From Lucinisca nassula (taxonomy: Eukaryota > Mollusca > Bivalvia > Lucinida > Lucinidae), in assembly GCA_963580285.1 (NCBI GenBank), contig OY757011.1:118921874-118985873 (forward strand): a DNA stretch of 64,000 nt, read 5' to 3'. The position numbers were made by a program, and so were the translations under genes. Numbering within the stretch: position 1 is the stretch's first letter; each line of letters begins with the position of its first letter. Of this stretch, positions 56,201-64,000 are shown one piece after another. The notes below the pieces were generated by a model that saw nothing but the letters and a program-made list of their open reading frames with translations, did not search any database and was not told the origin of the DNA.

Positions 56201-59200
56201 GGACCTGTAACAAGGTAAATACCGACACATCCATTTCAAGACATTTTTATCAAGAAGCTATTCTTATTTCCTGTTTATACTGTTGAGAGAAAAATGAGTG
56301 CTTTTTCCTGGCAAATTTATAATTTTTACTTGCTCACACCCATGATAGCTGACTATCAAAACTTGACTTTCTATTTCTGATATTGAGTGTGTAATCTTCA
56401 TAATGTGGGTCTAAGAGACAGATTTTAGATCGACACCACCTTGATTTGCTTTTCTGGTACATGACATACTGTAAAATATTCACCCACCATTTGAAACCCT
56501 CATTTCTTATTCCTAAAACACTACTAAAATCCAATACTGGCTCCTTATTTGCTAGGGCCAAACAATTGTCATGTAGTTGGTATGATGTCGGCTGCTTTAT
56601 ATGTATTAGTGCTAATACTTACTTAGTTGATTAATAAATTGCAGATATATGTATTTACCTGTATCACAAAACAGAGTGTCATCTCCATTTTTGTTTTGTA
56701 CTATCATGGACAGTAAATCCTCCTTTGAAAAGTCTGACAAAATGTCTGTAAAATCAGGTCTATTAACTTTATTTGTCTGTGTTTTACTTTCTTTTGCCAT
56801 ATCAACATTACCACAGGCTTCAAGTTTGCTAACTGCCACACTAACTGCCGCACTGTCTGAGTTTTCAGTTTCAGTATGTGACCTTTGAACATGGTCTATA
56901 GCTTTGATCCTAGAGTCTAACAGTTTATCCTGCATGTTTGCTTCTTTAAATGCACTGCTACTTGTTCCTGTTTCATCACTTGTACAAGAGTCTAAATTTG
57001 CATGAGCACTTCCAAAACCATTTTCAACCAATATTCTTTCTTCTGCTACTTTATTCTCATCTTTTGAACTTGAGGTGCTTAAGTTCTCTTCTGTATTTCT
57101 TTCACTCATATCTACTTTATTGGTCAAGTCAGAACTCCGACCATTGTTATTTGTAGAGCCACTAGCACTTTCTTTGTCTGCTAATAGGCTGTCTTTTGTT
57201 GTAGTATCAGTGTTTAAACTTGACAATGCATCTTTTTCTTTGCTGTGTTTTACATATTCAAGGAGCTGTGACATGATGTGACACACAAACTTGCCTGAAA
57301 ATAGGAGCAAAGATCAGTAAGGCTTCAAGCTGAAGTATACAGAATACTTGCAAACAAGTATAAACATTAACCCATTTTTCCTTCTATGTGAGCTGATCAC
57401 CATGGGTAGTATAAAACTGACAAATGACTGACTTTGATTTCAGAAAAAAAATAAATACCATATGAAAAAGCTTTTGCTTGAATGATATTATTATGCATTG
57501 TAAAATAATTTTAAAGCAATTAATTTGCCTATTTGCTATGAAAATGAAATAGAAAAAAATGACAGTTTTTCCAACTTTGAATCTGGACACATCCATTGTG
57601 GCCAGTAGAACGTTAGTCAAAATCATCAACAAAATGACATGAGCCATCTCATCTGGATCTACACGGTTTGCATAGGCATCTGCTTCAGTCTGCAATGTTA
57701 AAGGATTACAGTAAAACTTCGATGGCTCGAACACCTTTGGGACCACGAAAATCCGTTCGAGACAGGGGTAGTTCGAGCCACTGAGGCTTACTGCCAGGAG
57801 GCATAAAGGGGTACTTTTGGACATATTTTAGGTGTTCTGTAATGAAAATGTATGTTGTGTATACTCATTAGAATCGCCTCATCGAGGCGATTCTAATGAG
57901 TACACACATCATACATTTGCAAGATAAAAGACGAAAATCTAAATTATCTCGCACCAATTCTTATGTATAGGACTTCCCTAGGGGCTCAAGAACGGGTTCG
58001 ACTCAGCCATGGTAAACGAGCCATCGGTGTTCGAGCCATCGAAGTTCTACTGTATATGGTCTACAGGATTGGAAGTCTGAACGCATGTTTTATAGGACAA
58101 AACTCTGACGTAGACTATGTAGTGTCTGTGATTGTACTTCTTGAGAACTGGACATGAACCTTTGGGTTGATGCAAATATTGAAGTATTGAAAAACAGACT
58201 AATGGGCAGATGGATGAATAGACTCCTATATCCCAATATGTTTAAAACAGGCATGATAAAAATTGGACATGTAAATTTCTGCAAGAACGATTTTCATACA
58301 AACTACACCAAAACCTCCTTATAACACTATTAATGGGCTCCAAAGCAGAAACTGTGTTAGTTAAACAAACGTGTTATATCCAAACAAAAATGTATAGATT
58401 ATATAGAAAAATGACCATTTATGGTCATTTTTCTATATAATCTACACATTTTTGGGATCCATCTGGAAACCGTGTTATATCCATAACCGTGTTATAATGA
58501 ACCGTGTTATAATGAGGTTGTGGTGTATGTGTTTCTAATAATACAAAGCAATTACCTGCATGTACATTATTTCTGAATGCCGCATTTTTGAGAAGAAATA
58601 TCAGATGCCTGCTAAACTTTGAATCAGTGCTGAAAAATAAAATAGCCTTTCAGTTTTACAAGTTCTAATTAAACAAGACAACTTGTGAAGCTGGTGTCAT
58701 GCCTAGTGGTATATTTCCCCCAAGTAGGTCAAGGTTATACAAATGACACAGCCACTCATTAGGATCTACACTGTTTGCCACTTATACAGCTATTTTAAGA
58801 CACATCATGGGATAGTAAATTGTACTTGTTCAAATTTGAGAACAGGTATGGTAAGGAGTTCAGGTGTTTGAATTTTTAGGGTAAATATAGTAAATACATG
58901 GTTAGTGTCTTTAATAATAAAATATAATCGGTGAGCCTTAGACAATTTTATAGGGGCGAGCTTTAGCGAGCCCCTATAAAATTGTCGGGGCGAACCGATT
59001 ATATTTTATTATAAAAGACACTAATCATGTATTTAGTTTATACCGCAATTCGAAACAATCAAGGGTTTGCAATGATTTAGGAAATTTGAGCAAAAAGGAC
59101 AGCAGACAGTGTGGCATGTTAAACGACATTCAGTGCCATGGCGCGCACACGTAGTATAACGTGACGTCAACGAGTGCAAAGTTTCTGACGTCACGGCGCC

Positions 59201-62200
59201 ACAAAGACGTAGGAAACAACATGGACGCTCGAATAAAAGTTTCTCAGCGCTTTACATTCTGTATGAAAATCTGCAAGTAAATGGTTTATATTAGCTTTAG
59301 AAATTATTTTCGAGGTTGAGACCAACTGCAGTAGCAGTGCGCAGTTATTCCAAGGGGCCATTCAAACCAGGAAAAGCCGAGAAGGTAAGAATTTAGCTGA
59401 AATTTATGAAAATTTGTTTAAATAAATATTTCAAAGATTTCAACTTGCAGTTTCTTTGTTTTCCTATGTATGAAATGTTGCATGTTATTGTTTATACTTG
59501 TAAAATAGGGCCCTGAAAAGTAGGTCTGGTCTATAAACGGTCACTAGACGTATTGTAGGTCAGTAGAAGGTATTATAGGTCACTACCGATTATAGCGTGC
59601 AGTTATTCGACCCCCTTTATTAGGTTACTAGAATGCCTGATTGCGGTATAAATGCTAATTATAGACAAATAAGGGTGAGTAACAAAGATAATTAAAAGAT
59701 AATTTTTCTCATTTCTTCATAAAAATCTGTTATGGGTACTTGTTAGAATTGCCTCAATGAGGCAATTCTAACAAGTACCCACAATACAAATTTCTATCTG
59801 TGTTGTGGGTACTTGTTAAAATCACCTCAATGAGGCAATTCTAACAAGTACCTATGATACAGGTCTCTGAAAAGAATTATAGAAAATTATCTTTTAATTA
59901 TCCTCATAACTTTCCATGGACTGAAGCTGTGCAGACAAATGGAGGATTGCAAGAATGAGAGATTAGGAAACTGAACCCCAGGTATTAACCCTTCTCTTGC
60001 TGAATATTCAGATTAGCCACACCCATTTCTGACTTTGAACCAATCAGATTACTTGATGTAATTTATTCCTACAAATTCATAAATTGAGTGTCAAACAGTG
60101 TAGATCCTGATCAGATGGCTTCTTCAGAAGCCATCTGATCAGGATCTACACTGTTTCCAAAGATAGGGGTTGTCGTGAACAGCATGATAAGAGTTAACAT
60201 TAAATGCAAGAATGGAACAAAACTTATTATATTGGTTTTAAAATACATATGACATATATAAATCTGTTTCACTTTGCCTCTGATATAAAACTGGTCTGAG
60301 CCGAAATGCAGCAAAACCTATTGACCAACGGCTGTGTGTAAATGATTATAACTGACCAGCCTGTTCAGTTTCATAAAAATCTGCCCTTTCACTCTTAAAA
60401 GTTTTAATATTTCATAAATTCAGCTGTTATTTAGCTTTATCTATTTTACATGGAAAACCCCAACACAAAACATTGGCAAACATTGCAGACCCACATCAGA
60501 CGCTACAGAATGTGGTATTTGGTCAGGGCCCTCATTAAGAGATAAAATATATTACATTCCTGTTTCTTTTGATAATATTATTCCAGTTGATCATTTAAAA
60601 TTTCAACTCTTCTCTGAGTCTTGCATGAATATATACACTGCTGCTGCCATCTTGCACTGTAGTTTTCAGGTTAACATACCTTCCGAAAACTGCAGTTGAA
60701 GTTAAAGCTATTCCATGCCATGACACCAAACAGTCACCCAAGCATTAAACAATGCTGCTGAATGAAAACTTCAAGCTCACAAACTTTTTTGGTTTACTCA
60801 AATTTTATGCTGAAAAAGCATATGTTTTAACAATGTTTATGATCTGGTGCTCGACTAGGTCTATCATTACATTCTGTGTGGAAGACACCATGTGCTGAAA
60901 GCCGAAAATATCAACTAGATGAAAGCTGACAGTTGGGAGAAACAATTGTTTGAAAAACAGTCAAGTTATGCTTTTCTATACTAAAATCTAAAGCCTCAGT
61001 TTCCATATAAAAGTTTTTCATTGTTGCAAAGAAAGTTCAGCTGCAGGACTATGTCTCGATATGACTTGGTTCCCCCTTGGAAATATAGGACTTTTACTGT
61101 GTTAAGGAATGAAATATATAATATCAATCTACCTTGTGTTTAAAGTACTTGAAATATTTTGATCAAGACTTGCTAATCTAAACAAACTCGAAATGCCATG
61201 TGGAAAGTCTTGTGCAGGGAAGGAAAACATAATTAATTTTACATACCCACTCAAATTTAATATTTCGGCCAGTGGCCTTCTTCAGTAAAACCTTAGGTGT
61301 ATTTCAGTTTTTCTGAAGAAGGCCACAGGCCGAAATATAAAATTTATGTGGATATGTAAATTAATTAAACTGGAAATGCTTTGCTCTTGTGCAAGTATTT
61401 GGGGAAATATTTCCTGTATTTTCAACACAAGGTTAATAAACTTCTATATCCTACATGCAAGGTGAAGTGTGCATATGGGCTAGTTCTCATCTGAAATGTA
61501 AGCCTATTTGTTTCTTCATTTTATTGTCGGAGTGAACTGATAACTTACCTTGCTTGTAAATCGAGAATGTCTTCCCGTCTCACTTGAACCTTGAACTCTT
61601 TCTTCAAGCATAAACACACATACTGTAACAGCAATTGGACCTATGTACACTTTTGGTCAAACTACATGTGTATTTAGGTTATATCAAGCTGGTCAATTGA
61701 TCTTACCACACTTATCCTGGGCAGGCTTATACATTAGCCATTAACCAGACACAATATCATTTCTTTCACCAGAAACTGACAACTGCCCTTCTTGAATCAA
61801 AGGAAGGAAGAAAATTACCATAGAAAAGATATCATGGTTAGTCTCCACAAAAGAACATTGCCAACCCAGCAGGTATCAAACCCGGAGCCTCATTACGCAA
61901 ACACGCCTATACAAATACATTGCCACCTTTATCACCGAAAAAATGAAAATTTTATGATGAAAAATTGTGATATTTTTTTCTTATTTCTGCTCCAAATATA
62001 GATTGTGGGCACTCGTTAGAACCGCCACAATCTATATTTTAGAGCAGAAATAAGAAAAATAATGTATACCCCCAGAAACCCCAGTTTTACTATATAAAAA
62101 TGGGGTTCAAGGGGGTCAAAATTATATAGGCGCGTTTTCGTGATGTCATGATCACTAGTGAGGCATACATTCCATTATGAAAACACAACTATTCAAATAT

Positions 62201-63573
62201 ATTGAATTTTTTTTCCACCAGAAAATGAATATGTTCAGATAAAAAAAATCCTGATATTCTTCATATATCCATTTGTGTTGGACTTTTACCCGACATTGAG
62301 ATAAGACCAGTCGCCCAATGAATTTGAAACCAAGAGGGTTTATAAGCATGGACAGTCCCACTCGCACCGCTTTGCTTGGGCAGGCTTAGATCCTCTAAGC
62401 GGTTTACAAGTACTTGTGTGCAGTCGGTTTCAGCTCTGAATGAAAGCATCATGCAGCCCATCTAATTCTTCAAGCCCAGATGGGCGGGGCCGTGGGCTAA
62501 GTCACCATCATTTTCCTTTATATTAGGATACTGTAATAACTAATCACTGCGACTATTCTAAAAAAATTTATTCAGCAAAAAGAAAACATGCAAAAAGACA
62601 GTGTACCATCATCAGCCTGCATAGTAGAATTTTTGCATGCATGTGAAAACCCAAATCAATTGGCATAAAAGAGTTGTCAGATCTGATTTACATTGTTCAC
62701 TCATCCGTCAAGAAAATGTATGTCGCTATGACAAGGTATCATCAGACAGGCTAGCCTACCTATGCATCCCTTTATTTCTTAACCCTTATCTTGCTGTTCA
62801 CGACAACCCCTATCTTTGCAAACAGTGTAGATCCAGATCAGATGGCTTCTGAAGAAGCCATCTGATCAGGATCTACACTGTTTGGCTTTCGGTTTATGAA
62901 TTTGTAGCAATAAATTACATCAAGTAATTTGATTGGTTGATAGACAGAAATGGGTGTGGCTTAAATGAATATTCAGCATGATAAGGGTTAATTGAGCCCC
63001 ATCATGAGAAAAACTATTTTTGTGTCACCAATGAACAACAACGGAGTAGATCAGCTAGCACATTCATGCTGTCTTGTCAGTATCTTTCTGTTCTCTGATT
63101 GGATAGTACAATACCTCTTGTTTGTATATCTAAAATGTCAAGGCATGTTACAGTAATGACCCTATGTATTGGGTCAGATATGCCTAGGCAAACAGTGCAG
63201 ATGCAGATCAGACTGCTCCTGAAGGAGCAGTCTGATCAGGGTCTACACTGTTTGCCATTCCATCTGCACATTTTGGACTCCTTGCTGGTCATGAAATAAA
63301 TTTGTTAAAATTTTAGGAGAATTACAGCAAGTCCTAAAGGTGTCCTTGTTTTTAGGATTTTTACGGTAGTCTTTGTAGCTGTGTCTGGTAGTCTGTGTAG
63401 CTGGTTTGTGTCTGACCATGTGGCAAATCCATAAGCCAGATTTCATGTAACTGGGATCAATTAAAAGTTACCTGTGCATACCTTAATAAGCGTATCCACC
63501 ATTTGATCTCCCTTTCTACCAGGGTTTGTACTGACATTATACTCCAGGTCAAAGTAAAGCTTACATACAGCCC
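47135..63573 (-). CDS. PRIMPOL: PrimPol DNA-directed primase-polymerase, internal and C-terminal part (gene span of nine joined exons)
   Basis: Reading from high to low coordinates, nine exons with GT/AG borders join without a phase error: 63482-63573, 61549-61622, 58556-58629, 56659-57294, 55284-55440, 52624-52721, 50848-51046, 49087-49169, 47135-47281. The product is a PrimPol of the archaeo-eukaryotic primase superfamily, which re-primes DNA beyond lesions in nucleus and mitochondria. Visible in order are the DxE metal site (YFDLEY), the nucleotide-binding SRH (KFSRHLIF), the third metal Asp before GVYTKNRNFRL, the SPYPEVDDF segment, and the zinc knuckle Cys, His, Cys, Cys (RFCHNIGREH ... 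YYQKCHDPDC). An acidic region comparable to the RPA-binding tail begins in the last exon. No disabling change was seen. N-terminal exons lie past 64000. The last exon ends in phase 1, so at least one more exon follows that was not recognised. Confidence 0.93.
47515..48128. mobile_element. TTAA element, family D, 614 bp
   Basis: TTAA-ccctttcccactcag at the left and ctgagtggtaaaggg-TTAA at the right. No ORF of note. Its right TTAA (48129-48132) is also the left TTAA of the next element. Confidence 0.75.
48133..48234. mobile_element. TTAA MITE, family C, internally deleted
   Basis: ggggaatggtaacaccttca at the left and gttcccattcccc at the right, followed by TTAg. Lacks the central hairpin. Confidence 0.7.
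48290..48900. repeat. PRIMPOL intron, pair of related ~110-bp units
   Basis: atgaaagtggtaacaaagca at 48312 and atgaaagtcataacaaagga at 48771, each followed by gctggaaaaaa and ggtgaaaatcca. The tail is tRNA-like (ctttaaccattgagcc). Family unknown. Confidence 0.5.
49087..49169 (-). CDS. PRIMPOL: PRIMPOL exon (second half of zinc knuckle)
   Basis: 83 bp. The acceptor is gtaatacag and the donor gtacgc. With the split Met it reads MYIADLKRGKYYQKCHDPDC then QIQSFKSQ. The two Cys complete the C-H-C-C zinc site that PrimPol needs for primase activity and processivity. Confidence 0.94.
49561..50058. mobile_element. MITE family K carrying a SINE-4
   Basis: attaccataatgatcctatg at the left, agtcctcaagatgtccgaag and taggatttttatgc at the right. 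The SINE-4 (49624-49920) sits in the core palindrome. Confidence 0.65.
49624..49920 (-). mobile_element. SINE-4 copy
   Basis: From tttgtttgatttgaggtgta to gccccgacggccgggggccg. Confidence 0.7.
50110..50200. repeat. Core palindrome aaacagtgtagatc...
   Basis: gacaaacagtgtagatccag / atcaggttctacactgtttg around gactgctcctgaatgagcag. 50480-50710 holds another long inverted repeat (aaatgccaacaactgttggcattt). Confidence 0.7.
50848..51046 (-). CDS. PRIMPOL: PRIMPOL exon (SPYPEVDDF and first zinc ligands)
   Basis: 199 bp if the first of two tandem acceptors is used (ccag/cag), or 196 bp from 51043 with the second. Both keep frame. It encodes TVEGYSKSPYPEVDDFVIDL, then the aromatic IRHWTYFQHGELLVYEIARY, and RFCHNIGREHRSNNI. 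The Cys and His here are the first two ligands of the zinc knuckle. The donor is gtaagt after AT of a split Met codon. Confidence 0.94.
51418..51611. mobile_element. TTAA MITE, family A
   Basis: TTAA-ccctttttgtaccaaatg at the left and tggtgctgaatggg-TTAA at the right. Core agtgaaggctctgatctggg. Confidence 0.7.
52019..52510. mobile_element. Two degraded family C MITEs
   Basis: TTAA-aggggaatggatacacc at 52015, hairpin gaatttgctcctgaggagca. A second copy starts ggggaatgggaacacctggc at 52272 and ends near ttaatccattccc at 52490. It lies about 110 bp below the PRIMPOL exon 52624-52721, on its downstream side. Confidence 0.6.
52624..52721 (-). CDS. PRIMPOL: PRIMPOL exon (variable linker after the catalytic core)
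   Basis: 98 bp. The acceptor is ttttttcag and the donor gtaagc. It encodes YCEKMKILSYDHDSPESLRI and GNTCRSSQEKNT. Sequence conservation is low, as in other PrimPols. The assignment rests on position, phase fit (the preceding CA plus this A gives Gln) and a short match at the start. Confidence 0.8.
52740..53298. other. PRIMPOL intron, tRNA-like SINE scrap
   Basis: 52940-53060 has a degenerate SINE-like stretch (aaacccaggaccttcagctc, tcgactcaaccacggtgct). Otherwise nothing recognised. Confidence 0.4.
53299..53406. repeat. Hairpin MITE, family L
   Basis: Arms ttatttctgctcaaaatata and tatattttagagcagaaata. Loop side gaaccgcctcatcaaggcag. Confidence 0.7.
53420..54250. other. PRIMPOL intron, little recognised
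   Basis: Contains a family L half (53590-53665, tgttgtgggtac) and a SINE-3 scrap (about 53860-53925). No exon. Confidence 0.4.
54268..54497. mobile_element. TTAA MITE, family C
   Basis: TTAA-ggggaatgggaacacc and gttccctttcccc-TTAA. Hairpin gaatttgctcctcaggagca. Confidence 0.75.
54665..54880. mobile_element. TTAA MITE, family C
   Basis: TTAA-ggggaatgggat and attcccattcccc-TTAA. Hairpin aatttgctcctcaggagcaa. The 60-90 bp after this copy and after 54268-54497 are also duplicated (aagaggcttcac, tcagtgtatgccagcatct). Confidence 0.75.
55284..55440 (-). CDS. PRIMPOL: PRIMPOL exon (GVYTKNRNFRL motif)
   Basis: 157 bp. The acceptor is ttcctag and the donor gtgagt. It encodes GVYTKNRNFRLFMSSKLGKK, then NPLTVTDQNQYK and SDEQMFYDSLVANV. 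The YTKNRNFRL block directly after the catalytic Asp is a PrimPol signature. It breaks in phase 2 inside a Gln codon. Confidence 0.93.
55493..55880. mobile_element. TA MITE, family H
   Basis: TA-cagaggaccatcgttataa at the left, internal hairpin gaatcgcctcaccgaggtga, right cggtatacagaggg. It starts about 50 bp upstream (minus-strand sense) of the PRIMPOL exon acceptor at 55441. Confidence 0.65.
55925..56225. mobile_element. MITE family A interrupted by a palindromic element
   Basis: TTAA-ccctttttgtaccaaatgg at the left to ggccctgatcaga, then an inverted repeat (ttggccttgttacaggttcc ... ggacctgtaacaaggtaaat with internal gtcgtattt/aatacgac). Confidence 0.55.
56659..57294 (-). CDS. PRIMPOL: PRIMPOL long exon with low-complexity insert
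   Basis: 636 bp, the largest exon. It begins KFVCHIMSQLLEYVKHSKEK, which aligns with the family, then has a polar stretch of about 130 residues rich in Ser, Thr, Glu, Asp and Asn (including GSTNNNGRSSDL and ENLSTSSSKDENK). It returns to family sequence with GDDTLFCDTG. The Asp in FCD is the third metal ligand. The acceptor is ttttcag at 57295 and the donor is gtaaat after a phase-1 break. The insert looks disordered and longer than the equivalent linker in vertebrates (from memory of the family, roughly double). Confidence 0.9.
57709..58052. mobile_element. TA MITE, family G, intact
   Basis: TIRs cagtaaaacttcgatggctc and gagccatcgaagttctactg with TA on both sides. Central hairpin gaatcgcctcatcgaggcga within cattagaa/ttctaatg. 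The best copy of the family. Confidence 0.8.
58306..58525. mobile_element. TA MITE, family I, intact
   Basis: caccaaaacctccttataac and gttataatgaggttgtggtg with TA on both sides. Central tatagattatatagaaaa palindrome. It ends 30 bp below the PRIMPOL exon 58556-58629. Confidence 0.75.
58556..58629 (-). CDS. PRIMPOL: PRIMPOL exon with SRH motif
   Basis: 74 bp. The acceptor is tttttcag and the donor gtaatt. It encodes TDSKFSRHLIFLLKNAAFRN followed by NVHA and one base. The His of SRH is the nucleotide-binding residue conserved in PrimPols. The split Gly codon joins to the next exon. Confidence 0.93.
58890..59640. repeat. Repeat J, copy 2 (uninterrupted)
   Basis: Inverse of 29460-31430. Carries a hairpin ttataggggcgagctttagc / gctcgcccctataa-like at 58960-58995 and the empty target site accgtttatagacc (inverse, about 59535). 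Confidence 0.7.
59735..59865. repeat. Two hairpins, family L
   Basis: tgttagaattgcctcaatga / ggcaattctaacaagtaccc, repeated at 59810-59855. Confidence 0.65.
59999..60193. mobile_element. TTAA MITE, family B
   Basis: TTAA-cccttctcttgctgaat and agcatgataagag-TTAA. Core gatcagatggcttcttcaga and its inverse. Confidence 0.75.
60200..61250. other. PRIMPOL intron, little recognised
   Basis: A weak core palindrome fragment at 60475-60535. Otherwise no repeat family or exon identified. Confidence 0.4.
61255..61380. repeat. Inverted repeat around a ttcggcc core
   Basis: aatatttcggccagtggcct / aggccacaggccgaaatat, with ttttacatacccac and tatgtaaattaatt outside. MITE-like, a single copy here. Confidence 0.65.
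61549..61622 (-). CDS. PRIMPOL: PRIMPOL exon (AEP domain)
   Basis: 74 bp, starting in phase 0 after ctgttacag, donor gtaagt. It encodes YVCLCLKKEFKVQVRREDIL followed by DLQA and two bases of the next codon. This aligns with the helix between the DxE and SRH motifs of PrimPol. The split Ser codon is completed by the next exon. Confidence 0.9.
61680..61895 (-). mobile_element. SINE-3 copy
   Basis: Minus strand: tgaggctccgggtttgatac, ctgctgggttggcaatg, gttgtcagtttctggtg, gtataagcctgcccaggat. It lies about 60 bp upstream (minus-strand sense) of the PRIMPOL acceptor at 61623. Confidence 0.65.
61980..62130. repeat. Hairpin MITE, family L, with conserved downstream
   Basis: ttatttctgctccaaatata / tatattttagagcagaaata, then ccccagttttactatataaa and gggttcaagggggtcaaaat. 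The latter also follow the copy at 53299. Confidence 0.65.
62275..62492 (-). mobile_element. SINE-4 copy, truncated
   Basis: ggacttttacccgacattga to cccagatgggcggggccg. Confidence 0.65.
62783..62987. mobile_element. TTAA MITE, family B, intact
   Basis: TTAA-cccttatcttgctgttca and cagcatgataaggg-TTAA. Core gatcagatggcttctgaaga and its inverse. Confidence 0.8.
63151..63367. mobile_element. MITE family K, intact
   Basis: tacagtaatgaccctatgta at the left and aggatttttacggta at the right. Near-perfect core palindrome gatcagactgctcctgaagg / inverse at 63200-63240. It lies 115 bp below the PRIMPOL exon 63482-63573. Confidence 0.75.
63482..63573 (-). CDS. PRIMPOL: PRIMPOL exon with DxE catalytic motif
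   Basis: 92 bp. The acceptor is ctttcag and the donor gtatgc. The peptide after the split first codon is AVCKLYFDLEYNVSTNPG followed by RKGDQMVDTLIK. The two metal-binding acids of the AEP fold are the Asp at 63548-63550 and the Glu at 63542-63544. The exon starts with two bases finishing a codon from an exon outside the window and ends in phase 0. Confidence 0.93.
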
Positions 63574-63599
63574 CTGAAAGATATAAAGCAACCTAAATA

Positions 63600-64000
63600 G
63601 AATATATAGGTTAGAAGTCATTTGTTTAAATTTTGGGGTGTTAGCAGTTTTGTTTGTTTTTTTTTTTTAATTTATTTAGGTACTGACTAAACTTTTGCAA
63701 ACATTGAAGGCCCTGATCAAATGCCACTTTTGCAGCATCTGATCTTGGCCTGCACTGTGAGGCAATGTCCTGTTTTGGATTTTCCTGTCTAAAATATGTT
63801 AAGACCTTCAAGTCAGATGCAGACTAGGGTCTTCCAACCCTTTGACCACATCTAAATTGTAAACAGGTCTTTTTTATGTCAAAACTTGACAAAATAATTT
63901 GTTGAATGGTGAATTATCAAAAAATGTTTGATCTTACTGTTTACCAATACACAGAAAAGTGTACATTTATTTAAACATGTTTACTGCCATGAAAACTGTA
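63600..64000. other. PRIMPOL intron
   Basis: 63690-63765 has a diverged core palindrome (ggccctgatcaaatgccac / gcagcatctgatcttggcc). No N-terminal PrimPol exon was recognised before the end of the window. Confidence 0.45.

Noticed and set aside
57384..57824. 146-codon minus ORF as an extra PRIMPOL exon
   Set aside because: It is composed of MITE G (containing the gctcgaac ends) and a repeat-derived ANRVDPDEMA stretch. The flanking exons join in phase without it.

Overview
This is eukaryotic nuclear DNA, most likely from a bivalve mollusc. The grounds are AT-rich sequence, short spliced exons in multi-kilobase introns, and very dense small mobile elements: tRNA-derived SINEs, TTAA- and TA-flanked MITEs, Helentron-type elements with internal tandem cores, and DIRS and mariner remnants. 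The species cannot be fixed by reading alone.

Two protein genes are supported, both only partly inside the window, and they converge. On the + strand, four exons (2488-2706, 4434-4595, 9951-10112, 21457-21516) encode the coiled-coil C terminus and acidic tail of USO1/p115, the Golgi vesicle-tethering factor. All four join in phase 0, and the gene ends at the TAG at 21514-21516. On the - strand, nine exons between 63573 and 47135 encode most of PRIMPOL, the primase-polymerase that re-primes stalled forks. They carry the DxE metal site, the SRH motif, the third catalytic Asp and the Cys/His zinc knuckle, and every splice phase joins. Its N-terminal exons lie beyond 64000, and its last C-terminal exon was not found.

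Layout. 1-1316 is the end of a Helentron-like element with ~155-bp tandem cores. 1317-21516 is the USO1 tail, with introns full of SINEs, MITEs and Helentron-like elements. 21517-24620 holds a MITE just after the USO1 stop and a Harbinger-like element built from one GC-rich word. 25326-32750 holds further SINEs, a Helentron-like element and a second word-built element (29681-30804). 33103-34784 is a dead mariner split by a SINE. 35934-37250 is a 66-bp satellite. 37676-38060 is a LINE tail. 38912-45640 is a degraded DIRS-like retroelement with inverted terminal repeats, RT and tyrosine recombinase remnants, interrupted by a 1.3-kb TA-flanked element. 45774-64000 is PRIMPOL with MITE-filled introns.

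No operon, CRISPR array, rRNA or convincing functional tRNA gene is present. The main points of interest are: TTAA MITEs ending 7, 20 and 33 bp before three consecutive USO1 splice acceptors; mobile elements composed of a single degenerate word; one palindromic core shared by MITE families with different ends; and several nested insertions with readable target sites.
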